DNA of 54,210 nucleotides. Origin: Phocaeicola coprocola DSM 17136. Lineage in GTDB: Bacteria > Bacteroidota > Bacteroidia > Bacteroidales > Bacteroidaceae. The DNA lies in NCBI RefSeq assembly GCF_000154845.1, contig NZ_DS981459.1, forward strand, positions 1 through 54,210, written 5' to 3'. The translations under genes were made by a program, and so were the position numbers. Below the pieces are notes generated by a model. That model did not search any database. It saw nothing but the letters and a program-made list of their open reading frames with translations, and was not told the origin of the DNA. This document shows positions 1-7,422 of this stretch, piece by piece (the first letter of the stretch is position 1; every line of letters begins with the position of its first letter).

Positions 1-992
1 AAGTCGGTTGCCTGACAGTTCGTCATTCCGGCATGTTGCTTGGCATCGCGAAAGCAGAATTCGAGCTGGAAACGTGTCCTGTAGAAGTCTAAAACCTCCT
101 TGGCATCCTGCATCTCGTCCGTGGAGAAATACAGCTGCCATTTGTCCGTTCTTCCATCCATAGGATACCATACAGCTAAGCTCACAAAACGTTTGAGTGC
201 TTTGGAGTATGCTTTCAGTCCATAAAGTTTACCCTTGTTCACTTTATACTCGGTACATCTTGTGATGTCCAGATTTTCAAAATCAATCTTTCCGTCATAC
301 AATTTTGGACGTCCGCGTTTTCCTGTCCTATTTTCTAAGGTGGGATAAAACAACACTGCATCATTTCTGAAGCGGCTTATAACGTGGAATCCGTTCTCAC
401 ACAATGGTTTGATGAAAGTTGCCTTTGAAAAGAACGCATCACATACGACAGTGCCAGAAATACGTTTCAGATGTTCCTGTATGCTGATAAGGTAAGAACT
501 GTACCAGTCTACAAGATTCTTCCCGTAGCTTTCCAACGTTGCGTTATCAGGTGTCTGTACAGAGCCCAAAGTCATACATTCATGGTTGTCAACGTCTATA
601 ACTCCAATACCGGTTATTTCCAGTCCACGTTTGTATTCACCGGCACAACCGGACCAGAAATAGCCAATCCACGGCGTTTTGCTGCCTGATTTTGGAATGA
701 AAGACGGATCAACGGCTATCGCCTTGCGACCACCTTTAAGGTGTTCCCTGATGATGGCTTCATTGAAGGAAAACCAGTCAAAGTCATCATTCTCAAAATT
801 GTTCCGGTATGTCTGTTCCGAGAAACATCCATATCGTCCCATTTGAAGGAAATTGACGCGGTTAGGTATAGCCATGAACAATTTCATTGCATCCATGAAT
901 ACTTTCTGAAAAGATTTGCTTATATTTACAACTGATTCGAGAGCGTTTCTGCACTCGGATTGGTATTGCATAAGGAGTGATTCTTTAGTCAT
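1..992 (-). CDS. IS4-family transposase, partial (3' end beyond window)
   Basis: Reading the minus strand from the ATG at 992 gives an uninterrupted 330-codon frame that leaves the window without a stop. It has the IS4-type DDE layout: a first Asp in AVDPSFIPKSGSK, a second Asp in VVCDAFFSKATF, and a Glu inside YRTRFQLEFCFRDAK. The last matches the IS4 signature Y-(2)-R-(3)-E-(6)-K exactly. The protein would cut and join the ends of its insertion sequence. I could not identify the terminal inverted repeats: the right-hand end should lie in the AT-rich stretch just after 992 and the other end is outside the window. It is not part of the ICE; it sits on the chromosomal side. The window opening inside an IS suggests a contig edge. 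Confidence 0.85.
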   Translation of the reverse strand, partial: MTKESLLMQYQSECRNALESVVNISKSFQKVFMDAMKLFMAIPNRVNFLQMGRYGCFSEQTYRNNFENDDFDWFSFNEAIIREHLKGGRKAIAVDPSFIPKSGSKTPWIGYFWSGCAGEYKRGLEITGIGVIDVDNHECMTLGSVQTPDNATLESYGKNLVDWYSSYLISIQEHLKRISGTVVCDAFFSKATFIKPLCENGFHVISRFRNDAVLFYPTLENRTGKRGRPKLYDGKIDFENLDITRCTEYKVNKGKLYGLKAYSKALKRFVSLAVWYPMDGRTDKWQLYFSTDEMQDAKEVLDFYRTRFQLEFCFRDAKQHAGMTNCQATD

Positions 993-1193
993 AATTAAAA
1001 GTGGTGGAATACTTCTAATTTACTAATAATCAACAAATTATGCAATACTTTTTCTGTTGATTTTCAGCTGTTTAGCATATCTTTTTCATCCCTTTTCTTA
1101 CTCCTTGACGATTCATTCTTGACAGTATTTCAATGATCTCTTGAATATATTTTTGAACCGGATTATGCCGATTCTATGTTTAATTTTAATTTA

Positions 1194-1211
1194 TCGGTAA
1201 AAATTTACCGA
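1194..1211. terminator. Palindrome downstream of the TonB receptor gene
   Basis: TCGGTAAA-AA-TTTACCGA is a perfect 8-bp dyad 48 bases past the receptor stop codon. Its tails are AT-rich but lack a clean U-run, so it is a plausible but weak terminator. The rest of 993-1258 is AT-rich, with no coding frame I can support. Confidence 0.4.
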
Positions 1212-1258
1212 AGTATTGCTTGTAAAAAAATTGTTATTAGTGTCTAATTTATAATTGA

Positions 1259-3913
1259 TTATAGTTTGTATCTGATTCCCAGCATGAATGACTGTCCGTG
1301 CCATTCCTTGCGTTCAATTACATTTCCGTCTTTGCGTTCAGAATTTACACTTTCCGTATGAGGACCATTCTGTATAAATCTCAGCAACGGAGTATCCAGC
1401 AGATTGGATGCTTTAGCAAAAATACTGATACCGTTTTTAAAGCTTTTTTCAACAGAAGCATCCAGTTGTATGTAGCCGTCTTCCCAGATATCATCATTAT
1501 ACCAGTTGGAAATATCGCTTAGACGTTTTCCGGTATAGCTTCCGGCGAGCTGGCTTTCCCAGCCATATTTGGTACTCTTGAAGAGTAATGATAAATTGGC
1601 TACATGAGCTGCCTGTCCGAATAGCGGACGTGTCTGTGATACACTCTTCACATCATTGCCTTCCATGATACGCTTGTCGGTAGTAATAGAAGAGTGAGTA
1701 TAGGTATAGTTGGCTTTGATTCCGAACCAGTTGAAGTACTTCATTATATCTACTTCAACTCCCAAGTTGGTAGCATTACCGAAGTTCATCGGTTTGTAGT
1801 ATGTATCTTGACCTTCATTCAGCAAACCGTATTCTATCGGGTTCTGCAATCTTTTGTAGAACATACCTACCATGAACTGCTCGGATGATTTAGGGAAGAA
1901 TTCATATCGCAGGTCGATGTTGTCGGCCACTGTATGTTTCAAATCCGGATTACCTTTTTCCTTGTAGTCTTCATTGATAATGCTGTAAGGTACAATCTCA
2001 AAGAAGCTTGGGCGGTTTATAGAACGTGCATACGAGAAGCGGAGGTTGGCGTTTTTATGTACTCCATATTTTACATGAAAGCTGGGAAGTACATCTGTAT
2101 ATTTCTGATTTCCTTCTGGATCTGCGTTTTCTGTTGGAAATTCCAAAACATATCCCTGATTTGTATGTTCAACACGTACTCCGGCGATAAACTCCCAGTT
2201 GAGATAGGTATATTTAGCCATTCCGTAGGCAGCACCTATTTTTTCGGAAGCGTCGTAGTTTAACGGGTCACTGATGTTGCCATATTTTTGTGCAGTAAAC
2301 AGAATTTCATCATAGTTATTCCAGTCCTCACCTTGATATTGAGGATCTTCCACTCCTGTAGCCGAATTGAATTTATATTCATTGAAGAAACTGTCACGTT
2401 TTTTATCGCGGTACATACCTCCTACAGAGAAGTCGAATATAGAACCTCCGTCCAGTTTCAGTTTATACATCAAGTCAACATATCCAGACTTATCATTGTC
2501 GGAGTTGTGTTCCCACCGGCGTCTGGCCGCTTCTGATGTTCGTACGTGGCTACCTTGCATGAATATTTCTGCATTGTCTGGAGTTTCGCTGTATGCTTTT
2601 GAAATAACAGCCGACCAGTTCAGGCGCAGAGCTCCGTCATCCAGAAAAGCATGTTCACCTTTCAGGGTAGAGTTGACGATATACTGACGGTTCCATTTCA
2701 TTCGTACAGAACCTTCTTTGTCATCATGCCCGTCGCGTACTTCTGCTTCACGCATATCCATGTATCCATTGTACCATGTCAACTTATGGTTGGCATTGAT
2801 GTGGTAGTCCAGTTTAGCGTGTGCTCCGATGCGTGTTTGCTGTGAAGAATAATTACGATATTCAATACCGTCGTGGGTTGTTCCCGGCTGATAATATAGT
2901 TCGCTTTCTTTTCCTCGGTAAGTATTCAGAAAACTGCCGGCAAGCATAACACCCAATTTATCATCGAAGAAGCGGTCGCCGTAAGACAATCCGGCTGTCA
3001 AGTCGGGCAATGGCTTTTTCCATGTCATCCGTAAATTATCGGTGGTGAAATTATCCATTGTTACCCGGTTGTCTTCGGGCTTGCCCATTTGTTCGTAAGG
3101 TGATTGTTTTACGATTGCTCCGTGATTGAACGATTGAAAATCGCGGTCGAAATACATGGCGTTGTAACCTGTAGACAAGTTTACTGTAAATTGTCTTTCT
3201 GAAGGAGCATCCTTCATAATCAGGTTGACTGCACCTCCGATACCGTCGCCTTCCATGTTGGCGGTCAGTGATTTGGTAACTTCCAGACGGTCCAGCATTT
3301 CTGACGGGAAGATGTCTAACGGGACAAAACGGTTTTTATTATCTGGGCTAGGAATTTTTACCCCGTTTATCAATGTATAATTATAACGCTTGTCCATTCC
3401 TCGTAAAATGGCATACTGACCTTCGCCGCTGCTGTTTCGTTCGATTGTTACTCCAGACATTCGCTGAATAACATTTGCCACTGTGATATCCGGAGAAAGT
3501 TCTATAGCTTTAGCACTCATTACGTTTACCACATTCATCGCAGCGCGTTCGATGCCACGGGCACCAGCTTCTGTCCGTCCCGGATTATTGGCTATAACCG
3601 TGACACCTTCTAGCACTACATCATCACTTTTTAGCGGAATGACTATTTCTGTATCCTTATTCCCAATCTCTACCTCGCATTTCTTGTAGCCGACGTAAGA
3701 GCAGACTAGTGTATATTTAGGACGCGCAACCGACAGGTTAAAACTTCCATCCATACCTGAAACAGCACCTTTTCCCGGTTCTTCCTTTATAAGAATAGAA
3801 GCTCCTATTATCTCTTCTCCGGTTTGTGCATCCTTTACTTTACCTTTTATATCTCTTGCATTTATATTTGCAGTTGCAAGAAGTAGCAGACTTAATACCA
3901 AACTTGATTTCAT
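1259..3913 (-). CDS. TonB-dependent outer-membrane receptor
   Basis: 884-residue outer-membrane receptor that takes up a large or scarce ligand using energy passed by TonB-ExbBD. A signal peptide covers about residues 1-19. A carboxypeptidase-regulatory-like domain (about 21-105; GKVKDAQTGEEIIGASI) follows, as in many Bacteroidetes receptors. Next is the plug (about 120-240; VIQRMSGVTIERNSSGEGQ, then GDGIGGAVNLIMKD) and a long beta-barrel ending in GIRYKL. No SusD partner is adjacent, so it is not a standard Sus-type glycan locus. The next gene upstream on the same strand is a secreted histidine phosphatase, separated by a strong terminator. The ligand cannot be read from the sequence; a phosphorylated substrate is only a guess from that neighbour. 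The first ATG is the natural start because the signal peptide begins there. Confidence 0.9.
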   Translation of the reverse strand: MKSSLVLSLLLLATANINARDIKGKVKDAQTGEEIIGASILIKEEPGKGAVSGMDGSFNLSVARPKYTLVCSYVGYKKCEVEIGNKDTEIVIPLKSDDVVLEGVTVIANNPGRTEAGARGIERAAMNVVNVMSAKAIELSPDITVANVIQRMSGVTIERNSSGEGQYAILRGMDKRYNYTLINGVKIPSPDNKNRFVPLDIFPSEMLDRLEVTKSLTANMEGDGIGGAVNLIMKDAPSERQFTVNLSTGYNAMYFDRDFQSFNHGAIVKQSPYEQMGKPEDNRVTMDNFTTDNLRMTWKKPLPDLTAGLSYGDRFFDDKLGVMLAGSFLNTYRGKESELYYQPGTTHDGIEYRNYSSQQTRIGAHAKLDYHINANHKLTWYNGYMDMREAEVRDGHDDKEGSVRMKWNRQYIVNSTLKGEHAFLDDGALRLNWSAVISKAYSETPDNAEIFMQGSHVRTSEAARRRWEHNSDNDKSGYVDLMYKLKLDGGSIFDFSVGGMYRDKKRDSFFNEYKFNSATGVEDPQYQGEDWNNYDEILFTAQKYGNISDPLNYDASEKIGAAYGMAKYTYLNWEFIAGVRVEHTNQGYVLEFPTENADPEGNQKYTDVLPSFHVKYGVHKNANLRFSYARSINRPSFFEIVPYSIINEDYKEKGNPDLKHTVADNIDLRYEFFPKSSEQFMVGMFYKRLQNPIEYGLLNEGQDTYYKPMNFGNATNLGVEVDIMKYFNWFGIKANYTYTHSSITTDKRIMEGNDVKSVSQTRPLFGQAAHVANLSLLFKSTKYGWESQLAGSYTGKRLSDISNWYNDDIWEDGYIQLDASVEKSFKNGISIFAKASNLLDTPLLRFIQNGPHTESVNSERKDGNVIERKEWHGQSFMLGIRYKL

Positions 3914-3936
3914 TATGTTTTTTTATTTTGACGCTG

Positions 3937-3944
3937 CAAATGTA
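3937..3944 (-). promoter_or_regulatory. -7 promoter element of the receptor gene
   Basis: On the minus strand TACATTTG fits the Bacteroidetes -7 consensus TAnnTTTG and lies 23 bases before the receptor ATG. No TTTG is at the expected -33 distance, so only half of the promoter is recognisable. Confidence 0.5.
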
Positions 3945-4050
3945 TTCTTTGTGTTTTTCATGGTAGTTTCGAAGATGTTTCAAATGTAATACAAAGGCCG
4001 GAAATGTATGTTACTTATCTTATAGGATACGATATGAGCTGATCGAAATA

Positions 4051-4119
4051 AAAAGATGCTGAAGTCTTCAGAAAAACTTCAGCATCTTTTATTGAAAACT
4101 TCAGCATCTTTTATTGAAA
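4051..4119. terminator. 15-bp hairpin terminator with a duplicated right arm
   Basis: AAAAGATGCTGAAGT (4051-4065) pairs perfectly with ACTTCAGCATCTTTT (4076-4090) around a 10-base loop. The A-run on one side and T-run on the other make it a good terminator in both directions; it probably ends the phosphatase mRNA. The right arm plus ATTGAAA is repeated in tandem (4076-4097 and 4098-4119), giving a second possible pairing partner for the left arm. Confidence 0.7.
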
Positions 4120-4185
4120 TATTGTACAAAAAATAAAAAAAGAAGAGCTTCTTTTTTTACGATCCAAGTATGTCGTTTAAAAGCT

Positions 4186-5493
4186 TCAGTATAATGTTGC
4201 TGACAAGTCGGTTGTATTACTGTCAACAGCAGGAAGCTCTATTGCATCAACTATTTTTTGCCAGTAATTTCTGACATCCTTCCAGTGATAATAGGGAGCT
4301 GTATCGGTAGGTAGTGGAAGTGTGACTTCATGTTCGTTGAGTAGTAGTTTAACCAGAATATCATCGTTGTCAAGCTTATGAAAGAAGATGAGCTGGATGT
4401 TTCCGCACATCGGAATGATACGGTAGGTTCGGTAGGTATCGGCTATTTTCTGCCAGTCGGCAGTTGCGAAAGACAGTTTGTCAATCCCCATCAGAGCTGC
4501 AAGCGGAGCCAGGTTAGTATCATGTCCGTAACGCAAGGTCACACAGTTTTTCTTCGAACTGATAACTGTATCAGCTGTTTCTATAAAGTTGCGCAACAGG
4601 TTACGTTCCAGCTTATACATGCATGAGCCACTTAGTGGAGAAGCTCCTTTCTCATAATACCATTCGAAGTTGTTTCTCTGCCAGAGGTCGTAACGTTCTT
4701 GTGAGGTAAACAGGAAAGATAAGTCTTCCTGATGGTAACTGCTCTGGCTGATACCGTGAAGCTCAAATAAGTCGGTCATGAGCTGTCTGGAGTCTTTTAC
4801 GATATCTGCATTGATGAACAATTGTTTCATCAGGCGTTCCGGGTGAATGTATACACTGTCGGCAGCCTGATATACACTGTCGGCATTAGCTAGATGTGCT
4901 TCTTCGTATGTCGGATTTTTATATTTTATGTAATAGGCATCATGTTCGCTGACATCGGTTGTGATTACTAACCGGGGATTTAATCCTTTTAATTCGACAC
5001 AAGCAGCTGCCATCGACAGGAAGGCACGGGTTTTGTAAGTAGAACGTGCATCGACATGTGTTCCGTCAGTGAATACTTGCGGGTAGTTTGTATACATACG
5101 GCGGATTAAATCTTTATGTTGCTGTGCCCCTTTAGGGGTCAGTTCGCCATATCTGCCTGCTGCTTCTTCAGCCAGCTTTTCGATTATGTTCAAGGCACGC
5201 TGTCCGTCGGTGGTGAGTTTATGTTGGCGTGCTGCTTCCTTTAATATACTCAACGGGCTATCGTATTTCTTTTTCTTTGTGAGATATCGTGAACCGTGAC
5301 GTGCAAATGTGGAAATATAGAATGGAGTATATCCCTCAGGAACTGGGGTAAGTTTTGCCTCTGGTGCCTGGTAGGCATAATACTTGCCTGCGGAAAGTGC
5401 CGGATTGGCATTTATTTCCTCGAATGCACTTTGGGCAATTGCTGGCAGAGATACGATTCCAGCAAGTAGCATAGAAATAACTGTTTGTTTCAT
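4186..5493 (-). CDS. Secreted histidine-type phosphatase (branch 2; phytase/MINPP-like)
   Basis: 435 residues. A signal peptide occupies about residues 1-21 (cleavage after SLPAIAQ). The catalytic RHG motif is at 65-67 in TFARHGSRYL, where His66 would form the phospho-enzyme. The second signature, RYGHDTNLAPL near residue 322, supplies the HD proton donor. This is the layout of branch-2 histidine phosphatases, the clan holding acid phosphatases, phytases and multiple inositol-polyphosphate phosphatases. It should act in the periplasm or at the cell surface. It has its own -7 element upstream and a strong terminator downstream, so it is probably monocistronic. Release of phosphate from an inositol phosphate is a reasonable hypothesis, but substrate preference cannot be read here. 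Confidence 0.85.
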   Translation of the reverse strand: MKQTVISMLLAGIVSLPAIAQSAFEEINANPALSAGKYYAYQAPEAKLTPVPEGYTPFYISTFARHGSRYLTKKKKYDSPLSILKEAARQHKLTTDGQRALNIIEKLAEEAAGRYGELTPKGAQQHKDLIRRMYTNYPQVFTDGTHVDARSTYKTRAFLSMAAACVELKGLNPRLVITTDVSEHDAYYIKYKNPTYEEAHLANADSVYQAADSVYIHPERLMKQLFINADIVKDSRQLMTDLFELHGISQSSYHQEDLSFLFTSQERYDLWQRNNFEWYYEKGASPLSGSCMYKLERNLLRNFIETADTVISSKKNCVTLRYGHDTNLAPLAALMGIDKLSFATADWQKIADTYRTYRIIPMCGNIQLIFFHKLDNDDILVKLLLNEHEVTLPLPTDTAPYYHWKDVRNYWQKIVDAIELPAVDSNTTDLSATLY

Positions 5494-5519
5494 TTGTCTT
5501 TTCGTTTTTGTTCAGCGTG

Positions 5520-5527
5520 CAAAAATA
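5520..5527 (-). promoter_or_regulatory. -7 promoter element of the phosphatase gene
   Basis: Minus-strand TATTTTTG matches TAnnTTTG and sits 26 bases before the phosphatase ATG at 5493, a normal Bacteroidetes spacing. Confidence 0.5.
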
Positions 5528-5623
5528 GAGGCTTTCTGTACATAGTTATGCTTATGTTATAGTAAGATTGTTCAATCGGGGATAAATGAAACAAATGTGT
5601 AATATGGATGTAACATAAAGAAA

Positions 5624-5660
5624 GCCGTTTCAAACAACTGAACTGCTTGTTTGAAACGGC
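5624..5660. terminator. 14-bp hairpin terminator
   Basis: GCCGTTTCAAACAA (5624-5637) pairs perfectly with TTGTTTGAAACGGC (5647-5660) around a 9-base loop. On the minus strand it is followed by CTTTCTTTATG, so it likely ends the ECF-like/DUF1893 transcript. Confidence 0.7.
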
Positions 5661-5723
5661 CTTATATAATTAAATGGATGTTGTATAGTTGATGTTCTCT
5701 TAAAAAATCCGCTATACGCTTGT

Positions 5724-6233
5724 TTATTTATATATCAGATATTTGATAAAGAAATATCCTCCGAAGACCTGGAGTGCCATACCAGGTAATCCGATTCGGA
5801 AATCCTGAAGTGCTGTATGCAGACTTCCACTTAAAGTCCATTCTCCCAATGTTCCTGCCAGCTGATAAAAGGCAACTACTGCCAGCAAGAGAAGTATAGA
5901 AACATGTTTACTGCGGTGTGCCACATATCCGGCTCCAGCAGCAAGAAGGAGAGATTTCATTAAAATGGCAGGAAGAACGGCAGGAGCAGGCATCCCGAAC
6001 AGCCAGGAGTTGACGAGGGGAGAGGCTATAGCTGTGAGCAGTCCGGCTTTCCATCCGTATTTGTAGGCTCCGATGAGAGTAAAGAAGTAAATAGGAAGCC
6101 ATGTTGTTCCTCCTGATGGAAAAAGGTGGAACAGTTGAGGCAGAACTACATTTCCTGCTACAAAAATCAATGCAGTAAGATATGTCCGTGTTTCGCTATA
6201 GTTTAATGAGTAAAGTTTTACAGTCGATTCCAT
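5724..6233 (-). CDS. ECF transporter S-component-like membrane protein
   Basis: 169-residue, strongly hydrophobic protein with about five to six predicted membrane helices. It contains GGTTWLPIYFFTLIGAYKYG followed by a long GLLTAIASPLVNS-type helix. Size and pattern resemble the substrate-binding S components of energy-coupling factor importers, which capture a vitamin or metal and rely on a shared EcfAA'T module encoded elsewhere. No ATPase or T component is nearby, as is usual for group II ECF systems. It is 10 bases downstream of the DUF1893 gene and surely in the same operon. The substrate cannot be told from sequence; no cobalamin, thiamin or biotin riboswitch is visible upstream. Confidence 0.6.
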   Translation of the reverse strand: MESTVKLYSLNYSETRTYLTALIFVAGNVVLPQLFHLFPSGGTTWLPIYFFTLIGAYKYGWKAGLLTAIASPLVNSWLFGMPAPAVLPAILMKSLLLAAGAGYVAHRSKHVSILLLLAVVAFYQLAGTLGEWTLSGSLHTALQDFRIGLPGMALQVFGGYFFIKYLIYK

Positions 6234-6243
6234 AATTATGTTT

Positions 6244-6675
6244 TTATTTTTCTAGATTGTTGGTAGTTCTTATTTGTGCTACAAATTTTTCTATTATCGG
6301 ATAGATTTCTTCTGCCGTGTCTGCTTCTGCACAAAGTGATTCCAGCGGACATCTTCCTGTCTGGGCACGATTGATGATAAATGGCACTTCTTTTCCGAAC
6401 GAGGTTTTGATTCCTGCTGCTCGTAACAAAGAGAGAGCTGGAGTACTGATGATATCAGCATATACTTCTTTCATCTTTCCCAATACGATGAGTGCAGCAG
6501 CTCCTTTTCCTATAACTTTATCAGCCAACTGAGCGTTCTGCATAAAATCTCTTTCGTTTTGGTACAAGTCGTATAAATCAGCAACTCCATGCTGTCTGAA
6601 TGCCCTGATTTCACCTTGGCTTTCTATTACACATGAGCAACCTTCCGAATGTAATAACTCAATGAGGCGTTTCAT
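6244..6675 (-). CDS. DUF1893 family protein
   Basis: 143-residue cytosolic protein of the DUF1893 family. Typical features are the N-terminal IELLHSEGCSCVIESQGEI segment and the central ADKVIGKGAAALIVLGKMK stretch, where a GKGAAAL core is conserved, with a cysteine pair in the C-terminal half (CPLESLCAEA). The family is distantly related to cytidine-deaminase-like folds but no activity is established. It is sandwiched between the aldo/keto reductase remnant and the ECF-like gene with very short gaps, so the three were or are one operon. Confidence 0.75.
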   Translation of the reverse strand: MKRLIELLHSEGCSCVIESQGEIRAFRQHGVADLYDLYQNERDFMQNAQLADKVIGKGAAALIVLGKMKEVYADIISTPALSLLRAAGIKTSFGKEVPFIINRAQTGRCPLESLCAEADTAEEIYPIIEKFVAQIRTTNNLEK

Positions 6676-6682
6676 ACTATAC

Positions 6683-6970
6683 TTAGAGTGTTTCCTGTTT
6701 AAGTTGTTCTACATATCGGTCTATCCGGTGCAACTCCTTCGGTATATCGATTGATTGTGGATAATGAGGGTTGCATTGCCCGCATCCGATGCAATGGCTT
6801 GCCTGACGTAATTTGGGAACGCTTCGGTCGTAACCAACCAGAAAAGCACGTCGTGCTTTGGCGTAATTCTCGTCTTGTCTGCTTTTAGGCATATATCCTT
6901 CGTTTACGCATTTGTTGTAGTGTACAAGGATACCCGGTATATCAATCCCATACAGCGAAACATCATACAA
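6683..6970 (-). pseudogene. C-terminal remnant of a ferredoxin-type aldo/keto reductase
   Basis: About 95 codons match the C-terminal end of the roughly 450-residue Bacteroidetes aldo/keto reductases that end in a [4Fe-4S] domain (YGIDIPG, HYNKCVNEG, ARRAFLVGYDRSVPKLRQA, CIGCGQCNPH). The catalytic barrel is absent. The frame is closed by a TAG three codons before the TAT of the first matching residue, and the only start is a TTG. Two cluster positions are also lost: the expected CPYG reads SLYG, and the fourth ligand of CxxCxxCxxxCP reads Tyr. The 120 bases upstream do not encode the missing part in any frame, so truncation predates or is independent of the ICE junction at about 7094. Almost certainly a dead gene, though it could still be transcribed. 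Confidence 0.75.
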
Positions 6971-6986
6971 TCTCTATCTAATTGAA

Positions 6987-7012
6987 AATTAAACAGTTAT
7001 TTCTGTTTAATT
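6987..7012. repeat. 10-bp inverted repeat in the chromosomal flank
   Basis: AATTAAACAG and CTGTTTAATT flank a 6-base loop. It lies between the aldo/keto remnant and the presumed ICE end. No function assigned. Confidence 0.4.
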
Positions 7013-7093
7013 AATATCAGGTAACGATTTAGAAACGAGCGAATTACAATATTCTGTTTTCTTTTGCCTCTGTCAAAGAACGATTCTTTCAAT

Positions 7094-7103
7094 GCAAAGT
7101 TAC
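7094..7103 (-). other. CTnDOT-type attachment core (candidate ICE end)
   Basis: On the minus strand the decamer is GTAACTTTGC, matching the core GTANNTTTGC described for CTnDOT integration. It lies 319 bases from the integrase start, between chromosomal-type genes and ICE genes, which is where an element end should be. The caveat is that the core is nearly identical to the Bacteroidetes -7 promoter motif, and an exact second copy is in the mobA promoter (38989-38998). The other end of the ICE is outside the window, so the pair cannot be compared. Confidence 0.6.
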
Positions 7104-7422
7104 TACAAAAAAGTGAAATGCGGAAAGATATAGTGATAGAATTGAGTTACAAGGGTTTTGGTTGAAGTGGCGATAATCCGTGAAGCCATTACAATCCCTG
7201 CCGAAGCCAAATCCTGACGCCGCTACGTTACTTGTTCGTAACCATGCCCGAAAATGCGACAAACGGGTACGAATAGCGAAACAAGGCTCTAAGGAATAGT
7301 GAGTTATCCATAACTCATGCGAAAAATCAGGTTACGGAAAAAGATTGCGCCGTTCCTCCCCGTTTTGCGTACCAACACCGGACTCTTCACCAACTAATTT
7401 TGAAACCCAAAAATTAAGGACA
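7104..7422. promoter_or_regulatory. Integrase upstream region with repeated GTTAC and a palindrome
   Basis: This 319-base stretch has no gene. It holds GTTAC or GTAAC at 7146-7150, 7227-7231, 7238-7242 (inverted to the previous one) and 7331-7335, plus the one inside the core at 7099-7103. A perfect palindrome, TGAGTTAT-CC-ATAACTCA, is at 7300-7317. Tyrosine-recombinase att regions carry arm-type sites in this position, so these are candidate IntDOT arm or accessory sites. Assignment is by position only. Confidence 0.4.

Noticed and set aside
471..935. Plus-strand ORFs in 471-935
   Set aside because: They lie antisense to the continuous IS4 transposase frame.
4075..4119. Tandem 22-base repeat as a CRISPR-like array
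   Set aside because: Only two abutting copies without spacers; it is a duplicated terminator arm.
7345..7422. 26-residue upstream extension of the integrase
   Set aside because: The ATG at 7423 gives exactly the known 411-residue length with Ser259 and Tyr381 at the family positions.
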